A stretch of DNA of 64,000 nucleotides. It comes from Gammaproteobacteria bacterium (GTDB lineage Bacteria > Pseudomonadota > Gammaproteobacteria > Pseudomonadales > Pseudomonadaceae). The stretch covers positions 62,001 to 126,000 of the forward strand of contig JAMCWB010000067.1 of assembly GCA_023475025.1 (NCBI GenBank). The letters run 5' to 3'. Below the pieces are notes generated by a model. The model made no database searches, had not been told where the DNA came from, and worked only from the letters and a program-made list of their open reading frames with translations. Made by a program: the position numbers and the translations under genes. Shown here piece after piece: positions 1 through 8,264 of this stretch (positions within the stretch are counted from its first letter, which is position 1; the number at the start of each line of letters is the position of its first letter).

Positions 1-1
1 G

Positions 2-739
2 GATTGGCATCTGCTGGTGGTATTTGTTCTCGGGGTGATTCTGATGCGCGCCGCCGGCTGTGTGATCAATGACTACGCCGACCGCAATATCGATGGCCAT
101 GTGCGTCGGACCCTGAACCGCCCACTGGCAACCGGCAAGATCCAGCCGCGTGAAGCCCTGGTCCTGTTCGGCATCCTGCTGGCTGCCAGTGCCAGCCTGC
201 TGCTGTTCACCAACTGGCTGACTGCCTTGCTGTCACTGGGCGGGGCCTTTCTGGCTACCCTATACCCCTTCTGCAAGCGCTTTACCTTCTATCCACAGAT
301 CGTGCTCGGCGCGGCCTTTTCCTGGGCCATCCCCATGGCTTTCGCCGCCCAGAGTGGCGCCCTGCCGATTACCCTGTGGCTGGTCTATATCGCCAATCTG
401 CTGTGGACTGTGGCCTATGACACCGAATACGCCATGTGTGACCGTGATGACGACCTGAAGATCGGGGTCAAATCCACCGCCATCATTTTTGGCGATGCCG
501 ACCGGGCCATTATCGGCCTGCTGCAGGGGCTCACCCTAATTTGCCTGCTCCTGGTTGGCGCCCGCTTTGACCTTGGCGTGTATTTCCACCTCGGGGTGCT
601 TGCCATGGCACTCACCTTTGTCTGGCAGCACTGGCTGATACGCGAGCGCGAACCCCAGGCCTGCCTGCAGGCTTTTTTATCCAACCACTGGAGCGGCCTG
701 CTGGTATTTATCGCTATCGTTCTGGATTATGCACTCTAG
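2..739 (+). CDS. ubiA: 4-hydroxybenzoate polyprenyltransferase UbiA (5' end outside window)
   Basis: Membrane prenyltransferase that attaches the polyprenyl tail to 4-hydroxybenzoate in ubiquinone synthesis. The frame is open from base 2, so the N-terminus lies left of the window; the GTG at 17 in the ORF track is internal. The first Asp-rich Mg/diphosphate motif is visible as NDYADRNID and the second as [12 protein letters not shown]. Several hydrophobic helices follow and the C-terminus is complete. It lies just upstream of phoB on the same strand, the same neighbourhood as ubiA near phoBR in pseudomonads. Identification is firm; only the missing start is uncertain. Confidence 0.93.
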   Translation, partial: DWHLLVVFVLGVILMRAAGCVINDYADRNIDGHVRRTLNRPLATGKIQPREALVLFGILLAASASLLLFTNWLTALLSLGGAFLATLYPFCKRFTFYPQIVLGAAFSWAIPMAFAAQSGALPITLWLVYIANLLWTVAYDTEYAMCDRDDDLKIGVKSTAIIFGDADRAIIGLLQGLTLICLLLVGARFDLGVYFHLGVLAMALTFVWQHWLIREREPQACLQAFLSNHWSGLLVFIAIVLDYAL

Positions 740-777
740 GTTGACCAGCAGCGACACACAGTGGGAGATGTGCCAGA

Positions 778-795
778 TTGTCATATAATTGCAAC
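778..795 (+). promoter_or_regulatory. Pho box upstream of phoB
   Basis: TTGTCAT-ATAA-TTGCAAC resembles the two-heptamer PhoB site (CTGTCAT, 4-bp AT-rich spacer, CTGTCAC). The first half matches well and the second is degenerate. It lies about 50 bp before the phoB start, as expected for autoregulation. Confidence 0.65.
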
Positions 796-848
796 ATAGA
801 TGTTATCTAATCATGCGGTATTGAAAACCTGTAACAGGACGCTGACGC

Positions 849-1538
849 ATGGCAGGCAAGACCATTCTGATTGTCGATGACGAAACCCCGATCCGTGAAA
901 TGATTGCGGTCGCCCTGGAAATGGCTGGTTATGAATGCCTGGAAGCAGACAACGCACAGGCAGCCCATGCGCTGATCGTCGACCGTAAACCCGACTTGCT
1001 GTTGCTGGACTGGATGCTGCCCGGTACCACTGGCATCGAACTGGCACGGCGGCTCAAGCGTGATGAAATGACCAGTGACATCCCCATCATCATGCTCACC
1101 GCCAAGGGTGAAGAGGACAACAAGATCCAGGGCCTGGAAGTCGGTGCGGATGATTACATCACCAAGCCCTTTTCCCCGCGTGAGCTGGTTGCCCGCCTGA
1201 AAGCCGTGCTGCGCCGTGCCGGGCCTGCCGACAGTGAAACCCCGATCGAAGTTGATGGCCTGCTGCTCGACCCGATCAGCCACCGTGTGACTATCGATGA
1301 GTCACCGGCGGACATTGGGCCAACGGAGTATCGCCTGCTGCAGTTCTTTATGACCCACCAGGAACGTGCCTATACCCGCAGTCAGCTGCTGGACCAGGTC
1401 TGGGGTGGTAACGTCTATGTCGAGGAACGTACCGTGGACGTGCATATTCGCCGCCTGCGCAAGGCGCTGGGCGACAAGTACGAACATCTGGTACAAACTG
1501 TACGCGGTACCGGCTATCGCTTCTCCACGCGTAGCTGA
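849..1538 (+). CDS. phoB: Phosphate regulon response regulator PhoB
   Basis: OmpR-family transcription factor activated by PhoR under phosphate limitation. The receiver domain (about 1-120) has the acidic pair VDDE, phospho-acceptor Asp54 in LLLDWMLPG and the conserved Lys in ITKPFSP. The C-terminal winged helix (about 130-229) ends in [10 protein letters not shown]. The 229-aa length is the family norm. phoR follows 32 bp downstream, so the two are probably co-transcribed. A Pho box precedes the gene, and similar boxes precede pstS and pstC in this window. Confidence 0.96.
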   Translation: MAGKTILIVDDETPIREMIAVALEMAGYECLEADNAQAAHALIVDRKPDLLLLDWMLPGTTGIELARRLKRDEMTSDIPIIMLTAKGEEDNKIQGLEVGADDYITKPFSPRELVARLKAVLRRAGPADSETPIEVDGLLLDPISHRVTIDESPADIGPTEYRLLQFFMTHQERAYTRSQLLDQVWGGNVYVEERTVDVHIRRLRKALGDKYEHLVQTVRGTGYRFSTRS

Positions 1539-1570
1539 GTGATGTCTTACCGCTGGCAACAGGATCCTCT

Positions 1571-2875
1571 GTGAGCAAAGGTGCATTGCGCTCTGCTGTA
1601 TTCCAGATACTCAAGATCAGCCTGGCCGGCGCCTTGCTCGGCGGTTTGCTGGGTAGCGCAGGCATTGGCCTGGCCGTTGCCCTTGCCCTGTGCCTGATCT
1701 GGCATCTGCGCCAATTGCAGCGCCTGCTGCGCTGGCTGCAAAAGCCCTACAAAAGCCAGGTGCCGGAAGCCGGTGGGCTCTGGGGCGAAGTCTTCGACAC
1801 CTTGCACACCATGCGCCGCCGCGAGCAGGAAGTGCGCAAGCGTATGCGCTCGGTGATCAATCGGATCCAGAGCTCCACCACCGCCCTGAGCGATGCGGTC
1901 GTGATGATTGATCGCGATGGCCATCTGGAATGGTGGAACCAGGCCGCACAGACCCTGCTCGGCCTGCGCAGCCCCGACGACACTGGCCAGCATGTCACCA
2001 ACCTGATCCGCGATCCGCGTTTTGTGGATTATTTCGAGCTGACTCAACATGCCCGTGAGGGGCTGGACCTGCCCTCGCATATCGACCCCAATGTGCGCCT
2101 GATGTACTCACTCACCCGCTATGGCCGCGGTGAACGATTGATGGTCGTGCGTGATGTCACGCGGCTGCATAATCTGGAGCAAATGCGCAAGGATTTCGTC
2201 GCCAACGTCTCCCATGAGCTGCGAACACCGCTGACCGTAATTGTCGGTTACCTGGAAACCCTGAGTGACAATGTCGATGCCATCAACCCGCGCTGGAAGC
2301 GTGCGCTGGATCAGATGCAGCAGCAGGGGCGACGCATGCAGGCCTTGTTGACCGACCTGTTGTTGCTGGCCCGACTGGAAAATGACGAACTCGGTCGTGA
2401 TGAAGAGACTGTGCAGCTGTCACCCTTGTTGCGCAGTATTTGTCAGGACGCGCGGGACCTCTCCGGCGAACGGGGGCACAAGATCACCCTGGACATTCAG
2501 GGGAGTGCGCTGATCAAGGGCGTCGAAGCAGAAATCCGCAGTGCCTTTTCCAACCTGGTGTTCAATGCGGTGAAATACACCCAGGATGGCGGGCAAATCA
2601 CTATTCGCTGGTGGGAAGATGTGCATGGCGGCCATTTCAGCGTCACCGACAATGGCGCCGGCATTGCCCCGGAACACCTTAACCGGCTCACCGAGCGCTT
2701 CTATCGGGTGGATGCCAGCCGCAACAGCAGTACCGGTGGCACCGGCCTGGGGCTGGCCATCGTCAAACATGTCATGCTGCGCCATCAAGGTTATCTGAGC
2801 ATTGCCAGCACCTTGCACAAGGGCAGTACCTTTACCTGCCACCTGCCAGATAGCCGCCTGCTGGATAACGACTAG
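1571..2875 (+). CDS. phoR: Phosphate regulon sensor histidine kinase PhoR
   Basis: Inner-membrane histidine kinase paired with PhoB. An N-terminal hydrophobic hairpin (about residues 10-45) anchors it, followed by a PAS domain (around VVMIDRDGHLEWWNQ), an H-box VSHELRTPLTVIVGY, and an HATPase domain with N-box NLVFNAVKYT, G1 DNGAGIAPEH and G2 GGTGLGLAIVKH. The 434-aa length and absence of a large periplasmic loop fit PhoR, which senses phosphate status through PstSCAB and PhoU rather than by direct binding. It starts 32 bp after phoB. Confidence 0.95.
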   Translation: MSKGALRSAVFQILKISLAGALLGGLLGSAGIGLAVALALCLIWHLRQLQRLLRWLQKPYKSQVPEAGGLWGEVFDTLHTMRRREQEVRKRMRSVINRIQSSTTALSDAVVMIDRDGHLEWWNQAAQTLLGLRSPDDTGQHVTNLIRDPRFVDYFELTQHAREGLDLPSHIDPNVRLMYSLTRYGRGERLMVVRDVTRLHNLEQMRKDFVANVSHELRTPLTVIVGYLETLSDNVDAINPRWKRALDQMQQQGRRMQALLTDLLLLARLENDELGRDEETVQLSPLLRSICQDARDLSGERGHKITLDIQGSALIKGVEAEIRSAFSNLVFNAVKYTQDGGQITIRWWEDVHGGHFSVTDNGAGIAPEHLNRLTERFYRVDASRNSSTGGTGLGLAIVKHVMLRHQGYLSIASTLHKGSTFTCHLPDSRLLDND

Positions 2876-2879
2876 CGAC

Positions 2880-3848
2880 TCAGGCGCTGGGCGAGTAGTG
2901 TGACTGGGCCGTGCCCGAGGCAATCAACCGTGACAGATACTCCAGCTTCTCAGGGTCCTGATCGACAAACTTGACCGTAACCTTGAGCCACTCGCAGTCG
3001 ACCTTGGGCTCCATGGCCGCAACTGCATGAATATAGCCATTGATACGCGCCACGGACTGGTCGCTGTCCTGCTCAAGGTCCAGCACACCCACCTCAAATA
3101 CCTGCGGCATCCGCTCGCCGCGGCGCACCACGACCAGGGCATCGCGCAGACTGAGGGTTTTGACCACACAGGCAAACTGCTCACCAGCAAGTCGTAATTG
3201 CGCCTGCCCGCGCACTGGCGAGCTGCCCTTGGTCCCGGCTGCAGTCGCCGGTGGCGCAGCCGCCCTGGCAGGGGTTGTAGCCACCGCTGACGACGTGGCG
3301 GCGCCACCAGTCAGTGCCGCGATACTGCCGGCGCCGGGAGCAGCGCTGGGCGCGGGCGCTGCGACCGGTTTTTTCTCCGGCGCGCGACCGCCCATAAGTG
3401 CCGACACGCTGTCCTTGGCGGTGCCTTCACTGGTCTGTTTGCTGCGCTGCTGAAACTCCGACAACTTGCCGGCACGGTGCAGCGCCTTTTTGACCTTGGC
3501 AATCAACTGCTCGTTGGTAAAGGGCTTGCCGACATAATCGGAGACCCCGGCCTGGATGGCCTGCACCACATTGTCCTTGTCGCCGCGACTGGTGACCATG
3601 ACAAAGGGCACTTTGCTCTTGTCCGGCTGCGCCCGCACCCACTCGAGCAACTCCAGGCCACTCATTTCCGGCATTTCCCAATCACACAGGATCAGGTCGA
3701 AGCTGGCGCGGCTTAGCAATTGCTGAGCCTTGCGGCCGTTGGTCGCCTCTTCAATCTGTAAGCCTGGGAAATAGCTGCGCAAGGCCTTCTTGACCAGATC
3801 ACGAATAAAGGGGGCGTCGTCCACTACCAGGACGTTAACTTTAGCCAT
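2880..3848 (-). CDS. Orphan response regulator: receiver plus C-terminal PilZ-like region
   Basis: The ORF track starts at 3932, but MAKVNVLVVDD at 3848 is the natural start of a receiver domain, giving 322 aa. Receiver motifs are VVDDAPF, LILCDWEMPEMSG and VGKPFTNEQ. A long Ala/Pro/Thr-rich linker (about 150-215) leads to a C-terminal domain of about 100 residues with RRGERMPQVFEV, loosely PilZ-like; that assignment is weak. The position between phoR and phoU matches a response regulator known in the P. aeruginosa phoR-phoU interval. Its stop lies 4 bp from the convergent phoR stop. No kinase partner is adjacent. Confidence 0.85.
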   Translation of the reverse strand: MAKVNVLVVDDAPFIRDLVKKALRSYFPGLQIEEATNGRKAQQLLSRASFDLILCDWEMPEMSGLELLEWVRAQPDKSKVPFVMVTSRGDKDNVVQAIQAGVSDYVGKPFTNEQLIAKVKKALHRAGKLSEFQQRSKQTSEGTAKDSVSALMGGRAPEKKPVAAPAPSAAPGAGSIAALTGGAATSSAVATTPARAAAPPATAAGTKGSSPVRGQAQLRLAGEQFACVVKTLSLRDALVVVRRGERMPQVFEVGVLDLEQDSDQSVARINGYIHAVAAMEPKVDCEWLKVTVKFVDQDPEKLEYLSRLIASGTAQSHYSPSA

Positions 3849-3970
3849 AGAAACAGATGTCCACTGATGCCAGTTAAGCAAGGCTGATATGCCTGCTAGC
3901 TTAGCGCAGGCGAGCAGTAAAAACTGCTGCAATTTGCCATCAGGCTAAAACAAGTTGGCAGCTGGGAACA

Positions 3971-3997
3971 CAAAGCCCGCCAGTTGGCGGGCTTTGT
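3971..3997 (-). terminator. Rho-independent terminator of the alcohol dehydrogenase gene (likely bidirectional)
   Basis: Perfect stem CAAAGCCCGCCA / TGGCGGGCTTTG with a very short loop, 18 bp past the alcohol dehydrogenase stop. The A/T-rich stem base supplies a short U-run in either direction. Confidence 0.75.
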
Positions 3998-4014
3998 GGG
4001 CACTCAAGGCAGGT

Positions 4015-5175
4015 TCAGAGCTTGCCTTGCAGGGCGTTGAGGAACAACTGCTGGTATTGCCCGGCATCCAGCTTGATCGGGTTGGTCGCCGCCGCCGGAT
4101 CCTTGATGGACATGGCGCCCAGCGCTTCAGCATTGCTGTCATCGATATCCAGCGCCGCCAGCGTATGCGGAATATCCAGCTCCTGACGCAGGTCCAGCAC
4201 CCACTCCAGCATGCCATCGAAGTTCTGCTTGGGCAGCCCCAGGTAACGGGCGGCACGCTCCATTTCCGCTTCAATCGCAGGGCGGTTGGTTTGCAGCGCA
4301 TACGGCATGACGATGGCATTCAGGGTGCCATGGTGGGCGTCATACATGGCGCCGAGACTGTGTGACAGGGCATGAATAGCCCCCAGGCCACGCTGGAACG
4401 CGACACAACCCATGGTCGAGGCAACCAGCATCTGCATGCGTGCATCGATATCACTGGCACCCTGCTTGGTGGCACGTGGCAGGTACTCTTTAACCAGACG
4501 CATGCCTTCCAGCGCAATCCCTTCTGCCATCGGATGGAACAAGGGTACGCAGAAGGCTTCCAGATTATGTGCCAGCGCGTCCATACCGGTCGCGGCGGTC
4601 ATTTTCGCCGGCAGGCCCAGGGTCAGTTCCGGATCCAGGATGACAATCCCCGGCACCATCTTGGCGTGAAACAGAATACGCTTGGCGTGTTTCTCCTCAT
4701 CGCTGATCACCGACGCCTGGCCCACTTCGGAACCGGTACCCGCAGTGGTCGGCACGGCAACTACCGGCAGCATCTTGCTGGCATCAACGTTGGATGGCTT
4801 GAGCGCATCCCACAGGGCGATGTCCTGCCGGGCAATCAGGGCAATGGCCTTGGCCGCATCAATGGCCGAGCCACCACCAAAGGCAATCACGCCGTCATGG
4901 TTGCCGGCCTTGAGCGCTGCCACGCCATCGAGCACGTTCTCACTGCTGGGGTTACCCTTGACCTTGCTGAACATCGCGGCCTGCAAACCGGCATCGCGAC
5001 ATTGCTGGATCGCCGCCTCAACCATCGGCAGTGCCGCCAGGCCCGGGTCAGTGACCAACAAGGGGGCTTGCATACCCAATTGTTTACAGGCTTTGGCCAG
5101 CTCACCGATCCGCCCCGGCCCCACACGTACTGAGGTCGGATAATGCCAGTTCATGCTGTAGGAAGTGATGTCCAT
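4015..5175 (-). CDS. Iron-containing alcohol dehydrogenase
   Basis: 386-aa group III (Fe-dependent) alcohol dehydrogenase that interconverts alcohols and aldehydes or ketones with NAD(P). The nucleotide-binding loop FGGGSAIDAAKAIAL lies near residues 100-115. The metal-binding histidines are in MDALAHNLEAF, GAIHALSHSLG and AHHGTLNAIVMP, so all expected ligand regions are present. The physiological substrate cannot be read from sequence. The gene stands alone, with a terminator behind it and about 300 bp of non-coding DNA in front. Nothing in it suggests a link to phosphate control. Confidence 0.9.
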   Translation of the reverse strand: MDITSYSMNWHYPTSVRVGPGRIGELAKACKQLGMQAPLLVTDPGLAALPMVEAAIQQCRDAGLQAAMFSKVKGNPSSENVLDGVAALKAGNHDGVIAFGGGSAIDAAKAIALIARQDIALWDALKPSNVDASKMLPVVAVPTTAGTGSEVGQASVISDEEKHAKRILFHAKMVPGIVILDPELTLGLPAKMTAATGMDALAHNLEAFCVPLFHPMAEGIALEGMRLVKEYLPRATKQGASDIDARMQMLVASTMGCVAFQRGLGAIHALSHSLGAMYDAHHGTLNAIVMPYALQTNRPAIEAEMERAARYLGLPKQNFDGMLEWVLDLRQELDIPHTLAALDIDDSNAEALGAMSIKDPAAATNPIKLDAGQYQQLFLNALQGKL

Positions 5176-5473
5176 GCTGTCTCCGCTGAATGCTCGTTAT
5201 TGGAATCCGGTTATCGGTATGGCTACCAGCCGCTCAGGCCACTTGCCGGCGGGGGATACAGAACCGATTTATGTCCCGCAACATACCCAAAACAGCTGCC
5301 TACGTCCATGCCCGGCAACATTTGCTGCGACAATTGACCACTTGCGTTCCCCTGATCAGAGGGTAGAGTGACACCGATACCAACAGGTCCATCCTTGTTC
5401 ATGCGAGCCTGGCAGACCGATAAGCGCTGAGCACAGTGCATTGCGTATTCGATTAAATGCCTTGAGGAAAACC
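5176..5473. other. Intergenic region between divergent adh and cytochrome genes
   Basis: About 298 bp without a credible gene. Short ORFs here have no recognisable motif or ribosome-binding site. It presumably carries both divergent promoters. No clear operator, RNA or repeat was seen. Confidence 0.5.
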
Positions 5474-5797
5474 ATGATGAAAACCCTGATTTCCGCAGTA
5501 TCGTTGGCTGCCCTGATGGCCGCCCCGGCCGTGATGGCTGAAGACCCTGAGCAGCTGTTCAACACCAAGGCCTGCATGGCCTGCCACGCACTGGATGACA
5601 GCCAGCGTGTTGGCCCTGGCATGGAGGCTGTACAAGCCCGCTATGCCGATGAAGACCTGGACGAGATTGTCGCTACCCTGGCTGGTTACATCAAGAATGG
5701 CAACTCGGGTAACTGGGGCCAGATCCCCATGCCGGCTAACGCCAACGTCAGTGAAGAGCAGGCTGAAATCCTCGCCCGCTGGGTAATGACCCGCTGA
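5474..5797 (+). CDS. Cytochrome c551-like monoheme cytochrome (intact copy)
   Basis: Small periplasmic electron carrier. The track begins at 5441, but ATG at 5474 (or 5477) follows an AGGAAA ribosome-binding site and yields MMKTLISAVSLAALM, a signal peptide ending at VMA. The mature protein starts [11 protein letters not shown], has a single heme site CMACH and a distal Met ligand in IPMPAN, and is about 85 residues long, all typical of Pseudomonas cytochrome c551/NirM relatives. No nir genes are nearby, so the partner is unknown. Its 3' part begins the 1632-bp duplication; this is the only copy with a leader peptide. Confidence 0.88.
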   Translation: MMKTLISAVSLAALMAAPAVMAEDPEQLFNTKACMACHALDDSQRVGPGMEAVQARYADEDLDEIVATLAGYIKNGNSGNWGQIPMPANANVSEEQAEILARWVMTR

Positions 5798-5814
5798 ATG
5801 CGTCAGCAATACAA

Positions 5815-5852
5815 CAAACCCCACACCGGCATGCCGATGTGGGGTTTTTTAT
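5815..5852. terminator. Bidirectional terminator between cytochrome and phoU (copy 1)
   Basis: Stem AACCCCACACCGGCATG / CATGCCGATGTGGGGTT with one mismatch, followed by TTTT on the plus strand and by A/T-rich sequence on the other side. It serves the convergent cytochrome and phoU genes. An identical hairpin lies at 7447-7484. Confidence 0.85.
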
Positions 5853-5870
5853 AACCCTGGTGTTACCGGG

Positions 5871-6614
5871 TCAGGCCTGACTACCCTTGCCTCCGTCATC
5901 CTGCAATGTAGCTTCTATCTGCTTCAACCCCTGATAACGCACATCACGCCCAATCACCAGATAGATCACCTGCTCGGCAATATTGCGCGCATGGTCACCC
6001 ACCCGCTCCAGTGAACGCAGCACCCAGAGTACGTTGAGTACGCGACCGATCGAACGGGGATCTTCCATCATGAAAGTGACCAGCTCGCGCATGGCGGTCT
6101 TGTATTCCTGATCGACGATCTTGTCTTCACGCGCCACGGCATAGGCCTGGTCGCTGTCCAGGCGGGCAAAGGCATCCAATGAGTCCTGCACCATCTTGCG
6201 CACATGAGCACCGATGTGTCGGCATTCAACGTAACCACGCGGCGATTGCCCTTCATCGACCAGTTGCAGGGCACGCTTGGCAATCTTTGATGCCTCATCG
6301 CCAATACGCTCGAGATCGACAATGATCTTGTTGATGCTCATGACCAGACGCAAATCGCTGGCCGCCGGCTGGCGACGGGCCAGGATACGCAGGCATTCCT
6401 CGTCAATCTGCAACTCCATCTGGTTGACCGCCTGATCACTGTCGCGCACCTTTTCGGCCAGTTCGCTATCGCCGCTGACCAGCGCGCTGACCGCATCATT
6501 GATCTGCTTCTCGACCAGGCCGCCCATCTCCAGCAACTGGGTGCGGATTTCCTCGAGTTCGGCGTTGAACTGCTGGGAAATATGGTGGCTGAAACCTTCA
6601 GTTTCCTTGTTCAT
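5871..6614 (-). CDS. phoU: Phosphate transport regulator PhoU (duplicate copy 1)
   Basis: Cytoplasmic PhoU linking the PstSCAB transporter to PhoR and repressing the Pho response when phosphate is plentiful. It is 247 aa with two three-helix PhoU repeats; the metal-binding-like segments ERIGDEASKIAK and ERVGDHARNIAEQ are visible, one per repeat. It is identical to the second copy at 7503-8246. This copy follows a pstB fragment rather than an intact pst operon and lies beyond the duplicated terminator, so it may be poorly expressed unless readthrough occurs or the joint makes a promoter. Identity is certain; expression is unknown. Confidence 0.93.
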   Translation of the reverse strand: MNKETEGFSHHISQQFNAELEEIRTQLLEMGGLVEKQINDAVSALVSGDSELAEKVRDSDQAVNQMELQIDEECLRILARRQPAASDLRLVMSINKIIVDLERIGDEASKIAKRALQLVDEGQSPRGYVECRHIGAHVRKMVQDSLDAFARLDSDQAYAVAREDKIVDQEYKTAMRELVTFMMEDPRSIGRVLNVLWVLRSLERVGDHARNIAEQVIYLVIGRDVRYQGLKQIEATLQDDGGKGSQA

Positions 6615-6632
6615 GGTGCATTCCCCTCAAGG

Positions 6633-7155
6633 TTAGCCGTAACGGCCGGTAATGTAGTCTTCGGTTTGCTTCTTGCTCGGGTTGGTGAACAACGTATTGG
6701 TATCGCCGTATTCGATCAGGTCGCCCATGTACATAAAGGCGGTGTAATCCGAGACCCGCGCTGCCTGTTGCATGTTGTGCGTCACAATAACGATGGTGTA
6801 CTGATCCTTCAGCTGGTTGATCAGCTCTTCGATTTTCAGGGTCGAGATCGGGTCAAGCGCGGATGCCGGCTCATCCAGCAGGATCACTTCCGGCTCGATG
6901 GCGATGGCGCGGGCAATCACCAGGCGCTGCTGCTGACCACCGGACATGCCGAAGGCGTTGGCATCCAGGCGATCCTTGACCTCATCCCAGAGCGCCGCAG
7001 CACGCAGCGAGCGCTCGACGACTTCATCCAGCTCGCGCTTGGAGTTGACACCCTGCAGGCGCAGGCCATAGGCCACGTTCTCGTAGATGGATTTGGGGAA
7101 GGGGTTCGGCTTCTGGAATACCATGCCCACGCTGCGGCGCAATTCCGCCACATCC
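6633..7155 (-). pseudogene. pstB: pstB 3' fragment created by the duplication
   Basis: Encodes the last 170 or so residues of PstB, from [17 protein letters not shown] to the stop. It keeps the ABC signature MSGGQQQR and Walker B LLDEPAS but lacks the Walker A P-loop, so it cannot bind ATP normally. The joint at 7155 fuses it to antisense cytochrome sequence. Reading upstream in frame meets a stop at about 7191-7193. A GTG at 7149-7151 lets the track call a 172-aa ORF, but no ribosome-binding site supports it. It is 100% identical to the same part of the intact pstB. Confidence 0.9.
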
Positions 7156-7429
7156 CCCGGCCGTGATGGCTGAAGACCCTGAGCAGCTGTTCAACACCAA
7201 GGCCTGCATGGCCTGCCACGCACTGGATGACAGCCAGCGTGTTGGCCCTGGCATGGAGGCTGTACAAGCCCGCTATGCCGATGAAGACCTGGACGAGATT
7301 GTCGCTACCCTGGCTGGTTACATCAAGAATGGCAACTCGGGTAACTGGGGCCAGATCCCCATGCCGGCTAACGCCAACGTCAGTGAAGAGCAGGCTGAAA
7401 TCCTCGCCCGCTGGGTAATGACCCGCTGA
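7156..7429 (+). pseudogene. Cytochrome c551-like gene, 5'-truncated duplicate
   Basis: Carries the whole mature cytochrome ([16 protein letters not shown] to the stop) but not the signal peptide, promoter or ribosome-binding site, which stayed with the copy at 5474. A GTG at 7163 keeps it in the ORF track. Without export, heme attachment to CMACH in the periplasm should not occur. Best read as a non-functional passenger of the duplication. Confidence 0.88.
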
Positions 7430-7446
7430 ATGCGTCAGCAATACAA

Positions 7447-7484
7447 CAAACCCCACACCGGCATGCCGATGTGGGGTTTTTTAT
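7447..7484. terminator. Bidirectional terminator between truncated cytochrome and phoU (copy 2)
   Basis: Exact repeat of the hairpin at 5815-5852. On the minus strand it is the expected end of the pstCAB-phoU transcript, which would separate the downstream pstB fragment and phoU copy 1 from the operon promoter. Confidence 0.83.
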
Positions 7485-7502
7485 AACCCTGGTGTTACCG
7501 GG

Positions 7503-8246
7503 TCAGGCCTGACTACCCTTGCCTCCGTCATCCTGCAATGTAGCTTCTATCTGCTTCAACCCCTGATAACGCACATCACGCCCAATCACCAGATAGATCA
7601 CCTGCTCGGCAATATTGCGCGCATGGTCACCCACCCGCTCCAGTGAACGCAGCACCCAGAGTACGTTGAGTACGCGACCGATCGAACGGGGATCTTCCAT
7701 CATGAAAGTGACCAGCTCGCGCATGGCGGTCTTGTATTCCTGATCGACGATCTTGTCTTCACGCGCCACGGCATAGGCCTGGTCGCTGTCCAGGCGGGCA
7801 AAGGCATCCAATGAGTCCTGCACCATCTTGCGCACATGAGCACCGATGTGTCGGCATTCAACGTAACCACGCGGCGATTGCCCTTCATCGACCAGTTGCA
7901 GGGCACGCTTGGCAATCTTTGATGCCTCATCGCCAATACGCTCGAGATCGACAATGATCTTGTTGATGCTCATGACCAGACGCAAATCGCTGGCCGCCGG
8001 CTGGCGACGGGCCAGGATACGCAGGCATTCCTCGTCAATCTGCAACTCCATCTGGTTGACCGCCTGATCACTGTCGCGCACCTTTTCGGCCAGTTCGCTA
8101 TCGCCGCTGACCAGCGCGCTGACCGCATCATTGATCTGCTTCTCGACCAGGCCGCCCATCTCCAGCAACTGGGTGCGGATTTCCTCGAGTTCGGCGTTGA
8201 ACTGCTGGGAAATATGGTGGCTGAAACCTTCAGTTTCCTTGTTCAT
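7503..8246 (-). CDS. phoU: Phosphate transport regulator PhoU (operon copy 2)
   Basis: Identical in protein sequence to the copy at 5871-6614. This is the copy in the native place, 18 bp after the intact pstB and so the last gene of the pst operon. It is 247 aa with two PhoU repeats. Neighbours pstB, pstA and pstC are complete, so this is the copy most likely to supply normal PhoU function and, with PstB, to signal phosphate sufficiency to PhoR. Confidence 0.95.
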   Translation of the reverse strand: MNKETEGFSHHISQQFNAELEEIRTQLLEMGGLVEKQINDAVSALVSGDSELAEKVRDSDQAVNQMELQIDEECLRILARRQPAASDLRLVMSINKIIVDLERIGDEASKIAKRALQLVDEGQSPRGYVECRHIGAHVRKMVQDSLDAFARLDSDQAYAVAREDKIVDQEYKTAMRELVTFMMEDPRSIGRVLNVLWVLRSLERVGDHARNIAEQVIYLVIGRDVRYQGLKQIEATLQDDGGKGSQA

Positions 8247-8264
8247 GGTGCATTCCCCTCAAGG

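Larger units (their letters stand above)
5524..7155. repeat. Tandem duplication, copy 1 (1632 bp)
   Basis: Bases 5524-7155 recur as 7156-8787 at a constant offset of 1632 bp. The derived ORFs in both copies are identical, including both 247-aa PhoU proteins, the antisense ORFs and the terminator hairpin. The left edge lies in the cytochrome signal-peptide region and the right edge inside pstB. Only one base (C at 7155) is shared by both parents at the novel joint. Confidence 0.93.

Noticed and set aside
7163-7429. Second cytochrome copy as a functional gene
   Set aside because: It lacks the signal peptide, promoter and ribosome-binding site, so periplasmic heme attachment is not expected.
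6917-7456. 179-aa minus-strand ORF spanning the duplication joint as a possible fusion protein
   Set aside because: It joins antisense cytochrome to an out-of-frame part of pstB; neither half is a real coding frame.
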